Shown: positions 55,268 to 62,937 of the stretch, one piece after another
Layout: every line of letters starts with the position of its first letter
Position numbering within the stretch: position 1 is the stretch's first letter
Position numbers and translations under genes: made by a program
Source: Tropicibacter naphthalenivorans
GTDB taxonomy: Bacteria; Pseudomonadota; Alphaproteobacteria; Rhodobacterales; Rhodobacteraceae
Length of the DNA stretch: 64,000 bases
Direction of reading: 5' to 3'
Assembly (NCBI RefSeq): GCF_900176475.1
Contig: NZ_FWXX01000001.1
Span: 806,001 to 870,000 of the forward strand
Notes under the pieces: model-generated
Told to the model about the DNA's origin: nothing
The model's input: the letters and a program-made list of their open reading frames with translations, nothing else
The model's database searches: none

Positions 55268-55842
55268 TCGGAAACCCAAGTGGTGATGGCGTCCAGATCG
55301 GGGCGCGGACGCTCGGGCGGGGCCTTGCCTTCGGTGCCGATGTGGATGAAGCCGGCGACGGTTTCGTTGTCCGCAAGGCCCAAGTTCTCGGTGATGAAGC
55401 CCCGGTCATGCGAGGTCCAGCCCGACAGCCAGTTCGCGCCCCAGCCGTCCGCCAACGCGGCGTTGAGCAGCGCAAGGCAGACCGCCCCGGCGGAGTAGGT
55501 CTGTTCCACCGGCGGGACTTTTTCCGACGGCTTTTGCACTTCGATCACGGCGACACAGAGTGGCGAGGTGGCAAAGGCATTGGCCGCCTTGGCGCAAGCC
55601 TCTGCATCCTTGCCCAGCCGCGCGCCGCAGGCCTCGGCGGCCTTGCCCATCCGCTGCAACGCATCGCCTTGCAGCACGATAAAGCGCCACGGTTCCAGCT
55701 TGCCATGGTCCGGCGTGCGCGCGGCGGCGGTCAGCAGAACCTTGAGCTGCTCAGCATCGGGCGCAGGGGCGCGCAGGGTCTTGGACGGGCGCGAACGGCG
55801 GGTCAAAAGGAACTCAAGGGCTTGGGGATTTGCAACGGGCAT
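55264..55842 (-). CDS. Nitroreductase family protein
   Basis: A 192-aa FMN-dependent oxidoreductase. The opening LEFLLTRRSRPSK (Arg-rich FMN-phosphate contact), AARTPDHGKLEPWRFIVLQG and GAVCLALLNAALADGWGANWLSGW are characteristic of the YdjA-like short nitroreductases, as is GFIHIGTE at the end. Substrates are unknown. The ATG at 55842 follows a TAGGAG site. It is co-transcribed with the EI24 protein. Confidence 0.87.
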   Translation of the reverse strand: MPVANPQALEFLLTRRSRPSKTLRAPAPDAEQLKVLLTAAARTPDHGKLEPWRFIVLQGDALQRMGKAAEACGARLGKDAEACAKAANAFATSPLCVAVIEVQKPSEKVPPVEQTYSAGAVCLALLNAALADGWGANWLSGWTSHDRGFITENLGLADNETVAGFIHIGTEGKAPPERPRPDLDAITTWVSE

Positions 55843-55938
55843 GACGTCTCCTATTCGTTGCAAACTATGTCAGCGCTGCGGGGCGACATTTCAACCGGGA
55901 ATATTGCGCGTTTTCACACAGGGTGTTAGCGGGTAGCC

Positions 55939-56196
55939 ATGCCCAAGACCGACCTTTCCGACCTTGCCCAGCCGGGCGCGATGATCGCCGTGCGCGTCAC
56001 GCCCAAAGCCTCGCGCAACCGGATTGAGCGCACAGAGGACGGTCTGCGCGTCTATGTGACCACGGTGCCAGAAGGCGGCAAAGCCACGGCGATGGTGCAA
56101 AAGCTGCTGGCCAAGGCGCTTGGCGTGCCGAAATCGCGCCTGCCATTGGTGCGCGGAGAAACCTCGCGCGACAAGGTCTTTCGGATCGAACCCTAG
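55939..56196 (+). CDS. DUF167 (YggU) family protein
   Basis: An 85-aa protein of the YggU family. The conserved VRVTPKASRNRIERTEDGLRVYVTTVPEGGKATAMVQKLLAKAL core (about residues 19-61) and GETSRDKVFRI at the end are intact. It is probably cytoplasmic; the function remains unknown in all known members. The last bases overlap the convergent gene at 56193. Confidence 0.87.
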   Translation: MPKTDLSDLAQPGAMIAVRVTPKASRNRIERTEDGLRVYVTTVPEGGKATAMVQKLLAKALGVPKSRLPLVRGETSRDKVFRIEP

Positions 56197-56438
56197 CCGT
56201 CCTCGGTCAGCTCGCCGCGCCGGTACACGCCCTCGGGCATACTGACGGCGGCGATCAGGTCTTTCATCTGGGTGAGGGACAGCGTCACCTTGTGGGTGCG
56301 GTTTTCGCGGGGATCGTACTGCTCGACCGTGATGCATTCTTCGAAGGACGAGACAACCACGTCCTCTTGCAGATAGCTTTCGCCCTCATCCACGAGGGTG
56401 ACAACGGTGGCGTCGAATTCGTGCTCTACACTGAACAT
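56193..56438 (-). CDS. Conserved hypothetical protein (81 aa)
   Basis: An acidic, beta-rich small protein, unrecognised (EHEFDATVVTLVDEGESYLQ, QYDPRENRTHKVTLSLTQMKDL, MPEGVYRRGELTED). There is no signal or membrane segment. The ribosome site is weak. It is convergent with and overlaps the DUF167 gene. The even domain-like composition suggests a real gene, but nothing points to a role. Confidence 0.6.
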   Translation of the reverse strand: MFSVEHEFDATVVTLVDEGESYLQEDVVVSSFEECITVEQYDPRENRTHKVTLSLTQMKDLIAAVSMPEGVYRRGELTEDG

Positions 56439-56483
56439 AAGATCAGCCTAGCGCTGGCCGCGCGGCAGGGGAATAGCAAACCG

Positions 56484-56852
56484 TCATCCGGCGCGGCGCT
56501 GCCGACGTTTGTGCATCTTATATAGGATCGGCGCGGCGACGTGGTCATAGAGCGCGCCGACCGCAGGCCGGATGATCGGCGCACGCACCACCCGCGCCAA
56601 CCAGCGCAGGCGCGGAATGTCCTGCCACAGCGCGGCAAAGGCGGGCATTCCCGACAGCAGTTGACCGCCTTTGACCACATGAAAGCGCCGCGCCGCCTGA
56701 TCCGGCGTCAGACCAAAGCGCGCCAGATCGCAGGCACTGAGACCGTGATAGCCGATGGTGGCATCCTGCGCCGTCAGCCGCTTGTAGCCGTCCACTTCGC
56801 GCGAACAGATCGGGCAGGTGTCGTTGTAGATGACTGTGGTTTTCTCGCTCAT
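56484..56852 (-). CDS. DCC-family thiol-disulfide oxidoreductase-like protein (DUF393)
   Basis: A 122-aa protein with the family's starting motif VIYNDTCPICSREVDGYKRL, whose CPIC pair resembles thioredoxin-type active sites. The middle shows DATIGYHGLSACDLARFGL and FHVVKGGQLLSGMPAFAALW; the C-terminus has a hydrophobic, perhaps membrane-associated stretch. The ATG at 56852 is the likeliest start; another is at 56861. Activity has rarely been shown for the family. Confidence 0.82.
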   Translation of the reverse strand: MSEKTTVIYNDTCPICSREVDGYKRLTAQDATIGYHGLSACDLARFGLTPDQAARRFHVVKGGQLLSGMPAFAALWQDIPRLRWLARVVRAPIIRPAVGALYDHVAAPILYKMHKRRQRRAG

Positions 56853-56958
56853 CCCCGTCATATAGCGCCCGGCGATGCACCGCCAAGTGATCACCAAGGT
56901 CTGGCGCAGCGCCGCGCGCCGCCCTATCTTGTCTGAGGAACTCTTGTCAGGAGCTGCA

Positions 56959-57657
56959 ATGCGCCGCTTAGCCCCCCTGTTGTTTTTGTTGGCCTCCGCC
57001 TGCACCGTCGAGACCATGGACCAACCCGAGCTGTCGGTCAGCGCGCCTGTTGGCCCGCCTCCCAGCTCTGTGCGGGCGGCGCGGATGTTCATCGAGGTGG
57101 TCGAAACGGTCGAACCTGTGGCTGAACGCGAATGCCGCCAGCGCACGCGCGGCATGAACTGCGATTTCAACATCGTGGTGGATGACCGCCCCGGCCAGCC
57201 GCCCAACGCTTTTCAGACCGAAGACCGCTTTGGCCGCCCGGTTCTGGCCTTTAACATCGCGCTGATCAACGAGGTGCACAACGCCGACGAGCTGGCCTTT
57301 GTCATGGGGCACGAGGCGGCGCACCACATTCAGGATCACCTTGCCAAGACCCGGTTGAACGCCACGCTGGGCGCGGTCGTGCTGTCGGGCACCGCGGCGA
57401 TTCTGGGCGCCACTCCGCAAGAGATCGAAGCGGCGCGGGATGCCGGCTCTGTCGCCGGAGCGCGCAGTTTCTCCAAGGATTTTGAGCTGGAAGCCGACAA
57501 GCTGGGGACGATCATCGCCGCCCGTGCGGGCTATGATCCGCTGCGCGGGGCGCTGTATTTCAACCGGCTGCCCGATCCGGGGAATCGATTCTTGGGGTCT
57601 CATCCGCCCAACGCATCGCGGCTTCAGGTGGTCAAAGACACCGTTGCGGGGATGTAA
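56959..57657 (+). CDS. M48-family metalloprotease, predicted lipoprotein
   Basis: A 232-aa zinc protease. The N-terminus carries a lipoprotein signal with lipobox LASAC (Cys15), so it is probably anchored in the periplasm or outer membrane. The zinc motif is HEAAHH within GHEAAHHIQDH, and the third ligand lies in DFELEADKLG. This matches BepA/LoiP-like M48 proteins without a TPR tail; a role in outer-membrane protein quality control is known for some. The ATG at 56959 follows a CAGGAG site; a longer frame overlaps the divergent promoter. Confidence 0.88.
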   Translation: MRRLAPLLFLLASACTVETMDQPELSVSAPVGPPPSSVRAARMFIEVVETVEPVAERECRQRTRGMNCDFNIVVDDRPGQPPNAFQTEDRFGRPVLAFNIALINEVHNADELAFVMGHEAAHHIQDHLAKTRLNATLGAVVLSGTAAILGATPQEIEAARDAGSVAGARSFSKDFELEADKLGTIIAARAGYDPLRGALYFNRLPDPGNRFLGSHPPNASRLQVVKDTVAGM

Positions 57658-57686
57658 CCCCCTGTAGGCACGGGGTTTTCCCGGCG

Positions 57687-57700
57687 TTGACCTGCATCAA
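57687..57700. promoter_or_regulatory. FNR-type box TTGAC-N4-ATCAA ahead of the DUF6455 genes
   Basis: TTGACCTGCATCAA differs from the FNR/FnrL consensus TTGAT-N4-ATCAA at one permitted base. Its centre is about 41 bp upstream of 57735, where TAGTCT (57724-57729) would make a -10, the class II activator arrangement. The DUF6455 triplet starts at 57754. Low-oxygen or NO control is inferred. Confidence 0.6.
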
Positions 57701-57753
57701 GGCGCGACCCGCTCGCGTGCAGGTAGTCTGTCCCTCATACAAGGGAGACAGCG

Positions 57754-58011
57754 ATGCAAAGCACCAAGACACTCAAGCGTCACGCCCGTCTGGTCGATGA
57801 CATGGCGCAGGCCCAAGGCGTTGATCTGGAAGAGCAGATCCTGCGCGGCAAACTCACCGTCACCGAGCTGGAGGACGCGGTTCTGCGCTGCACCGGATGC
57901 AGCAACCCGGATACCTGCGAACACTGGTTGGCGGCGCAATCTGGCGAGGCGACCCAAGGCCCGGACTACTGCCGCAACGGCCAGATGTTCCAAGACCTCA
58001 AGTGGGGGTGA
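57754..58011 (+). CDS. DUF6455 protein 1
   Basis: An 85-aa cytoplasmic-looking protein with four cysteines in the pattern CxxCx5CxxWL ... C (CTGCSNPDTCEHWL, then GPDYCRN). The pattern suggests metal or Fe-S binding, or a redox role, but no function is established for the family as far as I know. A GGGAGA ribosome site precedes the ATG. It is the first of three paralogues in a row, 54 bp downstream of an FNR-type box. Confidence 0.8.
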   Translation: MQSTKTLKRHARLVDDMAQAQGVDLEEQILRGKLTVTELEDAVLRCTGCSNPDTCEHWLAAQSGEATQGPDYCRNGQMFQDLKWG

Positions 58012-58015
58012 GCGG

Positions 58016-58309
58016 ATGGAAGACCTCGCCCCCTTTCGCCCCCTTGGCGAAGAAAACGAGCATTACTGGCTGGTGCAGCGCATGGCCAAGGCGACCGGCG
58101 TGGATCTGGTCCGCGCCTGGGACCAAGGCCTGCTGACCCACGACGACTGGGCCGCGATCGTGACCAGATGCCGGGGCTGCCGATGGGCCGAAGGCTGCGA
58201 CCACTGGCTGGACCTGCCCACCGACGCGGACCGCGACCTGCCGCACAGCTGCCTGAACAAGACCCGACTGGCCAAGATCAAGGCCACCCTCGAGGAGAGC
58301 ACGACATGA
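58016..58309 (+). CDS. DUF6455 protein 2
   Basis: A 97-aa paralogue of the first gene. The cysteine set is CRGCRWAEGCDHWL ... HSCLNK, and the shared first half (RMAKATGVDLVRAWDQGLL) aligns with DDMAQAQGVDLEEQILRGKL of protein 1. It begins 4 bp after the first stop; its ATG is in frame with the usual N-terminus. The stop overlaps the third start (ATGA). Confidence 0.8.
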   Translation: MEDLAPFRPLGEENEHYWLVQRMAKATGVDLVRAWDQGLLTHDDWAAIVTRCRGCRWAEGCDHWLDLPTDADRDLPHSCLNKTRLAKIKATLEESTT

Positions 58310-58569
58310 TCCGACATCTCGGCGACCCCGCCCGACACTTTTTCATGACCCGCAGCGTGGCGCGCGTCATGGGGCTGAGCCTCAGCGATGAAATGAACGA
58401 AGGCCGCCTTGCGCCCGAAGCCTACGCTGGCATGGTGACCTGCTGCCGGGGCTGCGCGCTGGTCGAGGCCTGCCAGGAATGGCTGTCGCGGCAGGTGCCG
58501 GGGTCGGCCTCTGCGCCTCCGGGATGCTGCAACGCGGCCCTGCTGACCGAGTTGAAAAAGATGCACTGA
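58306..58569 (+). CDS. DUF6455 protein 3
   Basis: An 87-aa third paralogue. The cysteines are CCRGCALVEACQEWL ... PGCCNA, and the first half (VARVMGLSLSDEMNEGRL) aligns with the other two. It is translated through the ATGA overlap with gene 2. The three genes share only the cysteine frame and the preceding helix, so the duplications are old. Terminator hairpin follows. Confidence 0.8.
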   Translation: MIRHLGDPARHFFMTRSVARVMGLSLSDEMNEGRLAPEAYAGMVTCCRGCALVEACQEWLSRQVPGSASAPPGCCNAALLTELKKMH

Positions 58570-58598
58570 CGCCCCGCAACAGGGGGTCCGAGATGACA

Positions 58599-58628
58599 AA
58601 GGGCGGCCCGCTTGGACCGCCCTTGTTT
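58599..58628. terminator. Terminator after the DUF6455 genes
   Basis: An 8-bp stem (AAGGGCGG at 58599-58606 with CCGCCCTT at 58617-58624) and a T-rich tail, between two convergent units. It could also stop the minus-strand gene at 58646. Confidence 0.7.
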
Positions 58629-58645
58629 GTGTTTGTCGCCAAGGC

Positions 58646-59629
58646 TTAGTGCGCGCGCAGGTTCTTGGCCGATTCCTTGATCGCGTCGTACTGGCCCGAC
58701 GGACGGAAGCGCCACAGATAGTCGGGCAGAACCGCCTCGGCAGAGACCGGGGTGATTCCCAGATCAGACAGCCCCTTGGCATCCTCGGCCACAACGTTGT
58801 CTTTACGCAGGTTGATCACCTGATCCTTGGTGATCTGCGCGGGCACCAGACCCAGCGACAGCGTGTCCACCACCTGCATCACCGACGCCATCGGCCCGGC
58901 GACAAAGAACGGGATGTTCACGATCGCTCGGCGGCGGTTGATCACGCGCAGCATCTGCTCCATCAGCGCGCGGAAAGTCGACACCTCCGGCCCGCCCAGC
59001 TCGTAGATGCCCGGCGCCGCGGTGCCCAGCACGCCCTGAACGGCGGCCTTGGCCACGTCATCGACATAGACCGGCTGGAACTTGGTGCTTGCGCCAACCA
59101 ACGGCAGAATCAGCGAGAACCGCGTCATTGTCGCGAAACGGTTAAAGAATGCGTCCTCGGGGCCAAAGATCACCGAGGGGCGCAGAATCATCGCGTCCGG
59201 CATGTGGCGCAGGACGGCGGCTTCGCCTTCGGCCTTGGATTTTGCGTAACCGCTTTCAGAATCGGCATCCGCGCCGATGGCCGAAATGTGGACCATGCGC
59301 GCGACGCCCTCTTCGGCGGCGAGCTTGGCGATGCGTTCCGCGCCAAGATTCTGCACGGCGTCAAAGTTGTTCTTGCCGCCCGCGTCAAAGGTACCAACGC
59401 AGTTCACAACCGCGTCTGCGCCATGCAGGGCAGCGCGCACGCTGGCATCGTCGCGAATATTCGCAAGAATCGGTTCCACCTGACCGACGGCGCCATACGG
59501 CTTGACGAACAGCGCCTCATTGGGACGACGGACCGCCACGCGAACGCGCCACCCCTCTTTCGCCATGCGGCGTGCAATGTAGCGCCCAACAAATCCTGAA
59601 CCGCCAAAAATGGTGACGAGTTTCGACAT
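58646..59629 (-). CDS. Complex I NDUFA9-subunit-like NAD(P)-binding protein
   Basis: A 327-aa atypical short-chain dehydrogenase. The dinucleotide fold begins KLVTIFGGSGFVGRYIARRMAKEG, and the middle shows HISAIGADADSESGYAKSKAEGE and the PSVIFGPEDAFFNRFA block seen in NDUFA9 and its bacterial relatives. In mitochondria NDUFA9 is an accessory subunit of complex I; in alphaproteobacteria the role is probably related but unproved. The ATG at 59629 gives the normal start. Confidence 0.87.
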   Translation of the reverse strand: MSKLVTIFGGSGFVGRYIARRMAKEGWRVRVAVRRPNEALFVKPYGAVGQVEPILANIRDDASVRAALHGADAVVNCVGTFDAGGKNNFDAVQNLGAERIAKLAAEEGVARMVHISAIGADADSESGYAKSKAEGEAAVLRHMPDAMILRPSVIFGPEDAFFNRFATMTRFSLILPLVGASTKFQPVYVDDVAKAAVQGVLGTAAPGIYELGGPEVSTFRALMEQMLRVINRRRAIVNIPFFVAGPMASVMQVVDTLSLGLVPAQITKDQVINLRKDNVVAEDAKGLSDLGITPVSAEAVLPDYLWRFRPSGQYDAIKESAKNLRAH

Positions 59630-59732
59630 CGGCCAACTCCTAAACCAGTGCGTGCGAGAGGAGGAATACCCCCCTAAACCCTTGTGAGCAAGGCGCAGCA
59701 GAGGAGAAGTGAAATTCTTTTAAAAAAGTTTG

Positions 59733-59761
59733 TTGACACCCCCCCTAGGTATGCGTAGAAG
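59733..59761 (+). promoter_or_regulatory. Sigma-70 promoter of the tRNA-Leu gene
   Basis: Perfect -35 TTGACA (59733-59738), 17-bp spacer, -10 TAGAAG (59756-59761). The predicted start, near 59768, is about 12 bp before the tRNA. Confidence 0.7.
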
Positions 59762-59779
59762 CCCCCTCACCAACCCGTT

Positions 59780-59866
<87 letters not shown>

Positions 59867-59868
59867 TA

Positions 59869-59905
59869 AAAAGCCCCTAAGGTTCAACGCCTTAGGGGCT
59901 TTTTT
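59869..59905 (+). terminator. Terminator of tRNA-Leu
   Basis: A 14-bp perfect stem (AAAAGCCCCTAAGG / CCTTAGGGGCTTTT) with a 7-nt loop and extra T, immediately after the CCA end. Confidence 0.93.
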
Positions 59906-59952
59906 GGTTTTAGACCCCAGCCATTCAGATCCCGTGTTCACCCCGCGCCAAA

Positions 59953-60360
59953 TCACTCCAGCAGGGCGACCACACCAAGCAGATCGTCCTGTGTCAGCGG
60001 CTTGCTCAGAAACTGGCGCACCATCGGGTATTGAGAGGCTCTTTCCCGGTCGCGCGGGTCCAAAGAGGTGGTCAGCATGACAACCGGGACGTCCTGCAAC
60101 TGCGGGCCAAGCTGATCCGGCACCATATCCAGGAAATCGAATCCCGAGATGCCGGGCATGTTGATGTCCAAAAAGATCACATCCGGCGTCGGCAAGTCCG
60201 GGTTTTTCAGCGCATCAAACGCCTGAGGCACGGTTTGCGCCGTGATGATCTGCGAAAACAGACCCGTCCGGTCGATCAGCCGCTTGTACAGCATCTGATC
60301 AAACCGCTCGTCATCGACGGTCATCGCCACCCATTTCTTGTCGTCGCCCGCTTTGGTCAT
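59953..60360 (-). CDS. Single-domain response regulator
   Basis: A 135-aa CheY-like receiver. The acidic pair is in MTVDDERF, phospho-acceptor Asp65 in VIFLDINMPGISG, Thr in VVMLTTSLD and Lys in FLSKPLT. There is no output domain, so it acts through protein contacts. The start overlaps the stop of the kinase gene (ATGA), making it the kinase's likely partner. Confidence 0.9.
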   Translation of the reverse strand: MTKAGDDKKWVAMTVDDERFDQMLYKRLIDRTGLFSQIITAQTVPQAFDALKNPDLPTPDVIFLDINMPGISGFDFLDMVPDQLGPQLQDVPVVMLTTSLDPRDRERASQYPMVRQFLSKPLTQDDLLGVVALLE

Positions 60361-61529
60361 TCCGACCTCATGGGGAGCCAGATGGAAAACTCTGATCCGG
60401 TCGCACCATCGGACGTCAGCCCAAGAATGCCATAGTGCGATTCGACCAGCTGCCGGCACAGCGTCAGCCCCAGGCCAGACCCCGGATAATCCTCGTGCAG
60501 GTGCAGGCGCACAAAGAGCTCAAACACCTTCTTTTGGAACTCGACCGGGATGCCAAGGCCATTGTCGCTGATCTGGATGCAGTGGCGGCGCGCATCCGGC
60601 ATATCCTGCCGCGTCACGCGCACACGGACGGGCACATCGGGGCGGCGAAACTTGATCGCGTTGCTCAGCAGGTTTTCAAAGACCACACGCAACTGTTCAA
60701 AGTCGCCCTCAACCGTGGGCAGATCTTCGATTTCGATGTCGGCCTGCGCGTTGACGATCTGGGTGCGCAAATCCACCATCGCCGCGGCACAGACGATATT
60801 GAGATCAATCGCCTCTCTTTCCCGCGGACGGGCAATGATGCGCGAGTAATCCAGCACCTTGGCGACCTGCGCGCCCATCCGATCCAAAGAGATCTGCCCC
60901 TGATCGAGGAACATCAGCAGGTCTTCGGGCAGCTGGTCGCGGTGCGCTTCGAATTCTTGCAGGATCATTCGCAGCGTGTTGGAGGGCGCGCGCAAATCAT
61001 GCGACAGCGCATAGCTCAGGTCGCGCTGTTCAATCCGCAAACGCCGGGCTGCGTCCGCCTCGCACACCCGGCGAATTTCGTTCGACACGCAGTCGGCCAC
61101 CTTGCTCAGCATGGCTTTGTCCTGCTCGGTCCAATGCCGCGGCGTGCTGCTGGCCACCGACAGGACGCCGATGGGCTGACGCTCTGGCAGGTAGACCCGC
61201 GCACCGAGATACGCCTGTGGCACATCCTGCCCCGCGTCGATGATGTCCTGCGCCAGCGCATGTTCCCGCGTATCGGAAATTCCCCAGGCACCGGGACGCG
61301 AAATCGCGTATTTCCCAAGCGACGTTCCAATCTCATATACCCTGTTGGCATCGGTGAAACCGTTCAGGCCGACCACACTTTTGACCGACAGTTTGTCGGT
61401 TTCGAAATCAAAAATGGTCAGCGCCGCGCCATCGGTCCCCAAGACAGAGGCGGACAGGCTGCACAGGGCGTCAAAGCCCACTTCGGGCGCGCCATTGAAC
61501 AAACCAAGCCGTTGAAGGGTTTGCCGCAT
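60357..61529 (-). CDS. GAF-domain sensor histidine kinase (soluble)
   Basis: A 390-aa cytoplasmic kinase. The N-terminal GAF domain (about residues 15-155; GTDGAALTIFDFETDKLSVK, GARVYLPERQPIGVLSVAS) is followed by the HisKA domain with phospho-acceptor His177 in LSYALSHDLRAPSNTLR and the ATPase domain with FENLLSNAIKF, DNGLGIP and GSGLGLTL boxes. No transmembrane segment. The GAF signal is not known. The ATG at 61529 follows a GGGGGAAG site. It is coupled to the CheY-like gene, the reverse of the usual regulator-first order. Confidence 0.9.
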   Translation of the reverse strand: MRQTLQRLGLFNGAPEVGFDALCSLSASVLGTDGAALTIFDFETDKLSVKSVVGLNGFTDANRVYEIGTSLGKYAISRPGAWGISDTREHALAQDIIDAGQDVPQAYLGARVYLPERQPIGVLSVASSTPRHWTEQDKAMLSKVADCVSNEIRRVCEADAARRLRIEQRDLSYALSHDLRAPSNTLRMILQEFEAHRDQLPEDLLMFLDQGQISLDRMGAQVAKVLDYSRIIARPREREAIDLNIVCAAAMVDLRTQIVNAQADIEIEDLPTVEGDFEQLRVVFENLLSNAIKFRRPDVPVRVRVTRQDMPDARRHCIQISDNGLGIPVEFQKKVFELFVRLHLHEDYPGSGLGLTLCRQLVESHYGILGLTSDGATGSEFSIWLPMRSE

Positions 61530-61767
61530 TCTGCTTCCCCCCGTCCTTAATGCACGCCCAAAGCGTACCCTTAAAAAAGTGCCCCCAAGAGTGTTTATTA
61601 CGCACACGAAGAGCTTACCTATCCCTTAACAGACCTCAAATCGTTATAGTGGCATCCGGCCAAATTGGCTAAATTCCGCCCTGTTTTTCCTGAAATAAGC
61701 GTCGTCAACTTGACCAAACCCGGTCAATTGGCGCATCCAAACGGCGCTTTGCACAGGAAAACAGCCC

Positions 61768-62196
61768 ATGAAAACGATCTACATCCTCAATGGCCCGAAT
61801 CTAAACCTTCTGGGCAAACGCCAGCCCGAAATCTACGGTTATGAAACGCTGGAGGATGTTGAAAAGCTGTGCCGCGCGGCCTGCGCCGAGGGCTTTGACG
61901 TCAAGCTGATGCAGTCCAACCACGAAGGCCAGCTGATCGACTGGATCCACGAAGCGCGCGAGGCCGCCTGCGGCATCGTCATGAACCCCGGCGCCTTCAC
62001 CCATACGTCGATCGCGATTCTCGATGCGCTTAATGCCTTTGAAGGTCCGGTGATGGAGGTGCATATCTCTCAGGTCCACAAACGCGAAAGCTTTCGCCAC
62101 CATTCCTATGTCTCGATGCGCGCCGATGGCGTGATCGCGGGGCTCGGCCTCGAAGGCTACGCAGCGGGCACGCGGCGGGTCTGCCAACTGGCCTGA
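61768..62196 (+). CDS. aroQ: 3-dehydroquinate dehydratase, type II
   Basis: Third step of the shikimate pathway, 142 aa, dodecameric type II enzyme. The whole active site is visible: [19 protein letters not shown] with the catalytic Tyr/Arg loop, [20 protein letters not shown], and [19 protein letters not shown] with the catalytic His. Length is typical. The gene stands between a kinase operon and rimP. Confidence 0.97.
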   Translation: MKTIYILNGPNLNLLGKRQPEIYGYETLEDVEKLCRAACAEGFDVKLMQSNHEGQLIDWIHEAREAACGIVMNPGAFTHTSIAILDALNAFEGPVMEVHISQVHKRESFRHHSYVSMRADGVIAGLGLEGYAAGTRRVCQLA

Positions 62197-62209
62197 CGAC
62201 CGGCCCCAC

Positions 62210-62324
62210 GCTTTTCCTTGCAAACTGGACGGGAATTGCGTATACGCCCAATCAACAGCGGCGCGCTGGGGTCCAAACCCGGCACGCTACCGAAAAGATG
62301 TGCGGGCCGCTGGCCCGTTTTTTT
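62210..62324 (+). ncRNA. rimP leader: attenuator-like 5' UTR ending in an intrinsic terminator
   Basis: Just before rimP there is a hairpin (CGGGCC at 62303-62308 with GGCCCG at 62312-62317, loop GCT) followed by seven T, that is, a complete terminator within the 5' leader. A 'rimP leader' RNA with a terminator at its 3' end has been described computationally in alphaproteobacteria ahead of rimP-nusA-infB; I believe this is that element. The 5' boundary is approximate. The upstream part (GGGGTCCAAACCC around 62269-62281) can form a further small hairpin. Confidence 0.7.
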
Positions 62325-62345
62325 ATGCCCGAAAGGCAAGTGACA

Positions 62346-62933
62346 ATGACGAACATGATCGCCAAGACCGGCATGGATCAGCGTCTGGCCGAGATTATCA
62401 CTCCGGTCATCGAGGACATGGGATTCGAGCTGGTCCGCGTGCGCCTGATGGGCGGCAACACGCCGACCCTGCAAATCATGGCCGAACGCCCCGGCGGCGG
62501 GATCGAAGTGGACGAATGCGCCCAGATCAGCACCGCCATCAGCGCCATTCTGGACGTCGAGGACCCGATCCTTGACGCCTATAACCTAGAGGTGTCCAGC
62601 CCCGGCATCGACCGCCCGCTGACCCGCCTCAAGGATTTCGAAACCTACGAGGGCTACGAGGCCAAGATCGAGACCGCCGACCTGATCGACGGTCGCAAGC
62701 GCTTTCGCGGCATCCTGGCCGGGGTCGAGGACGGCGAAGTGCTGGTGAACCTTGACCAAGAGGGCGAAGAGGTCACCGTGGGCCTGCACTTTGACTGGCT
62801 GGCCGAGGCCAAGCTGGTGATGACCGATGAATTGATCCGCGAGATGCTGCGCGCCCGCAAGGCCGCCGGCATCGTGGACGAAACCAAGTTTGACGAGATC
62901 GAATCCGACGACGACGCTCGGGAAGAGGAGTAA
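62346..62933 (+). CDS. rimP: Ribosome maturation factor
   Basis: Assists assembly of the 30S ribosomal subunit, 195 aa. The N-terminal domain shows [20 protein letters not shown] and the conserved [20 protein letters not shown] loop; the C-terminal SH3-like domain shows [17 protein letters not shown]. An acidic tail ([13 protein letters not shown]) ends the protein. The ATG at 62346 follows the leader terminator by 21 nt and an AAGGCAAG site. nusA begins 4 bp after its stop. Confidence 0.96.
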   Translation: MTNMIAKTGMDQRLAEIITPVIEDMGFELVRVRLMGGNTPTLQIMAERPGGGIEVDECAQISTAISAILDVEDPILDAYNLEVSSPGIDRPLTRLKDFETYEGYEAKIETADLIDGRKRFRGILAGVEDGEVLVNLDQEGEEVTVGLHFDWLAEAKLVMTDELIREMLRARKAAGIVDETKFDEIESDDDAREEE

Positions 62934-62937
62934 GACC

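Noticed and set aside
61710-61727. TTGACC-N6-GGTCAA ahead of aroQ as an FNR box
   Set aside because: The spacing between the TTGAC and GTCAA halves is eight bases, not the four an FNR box requires.
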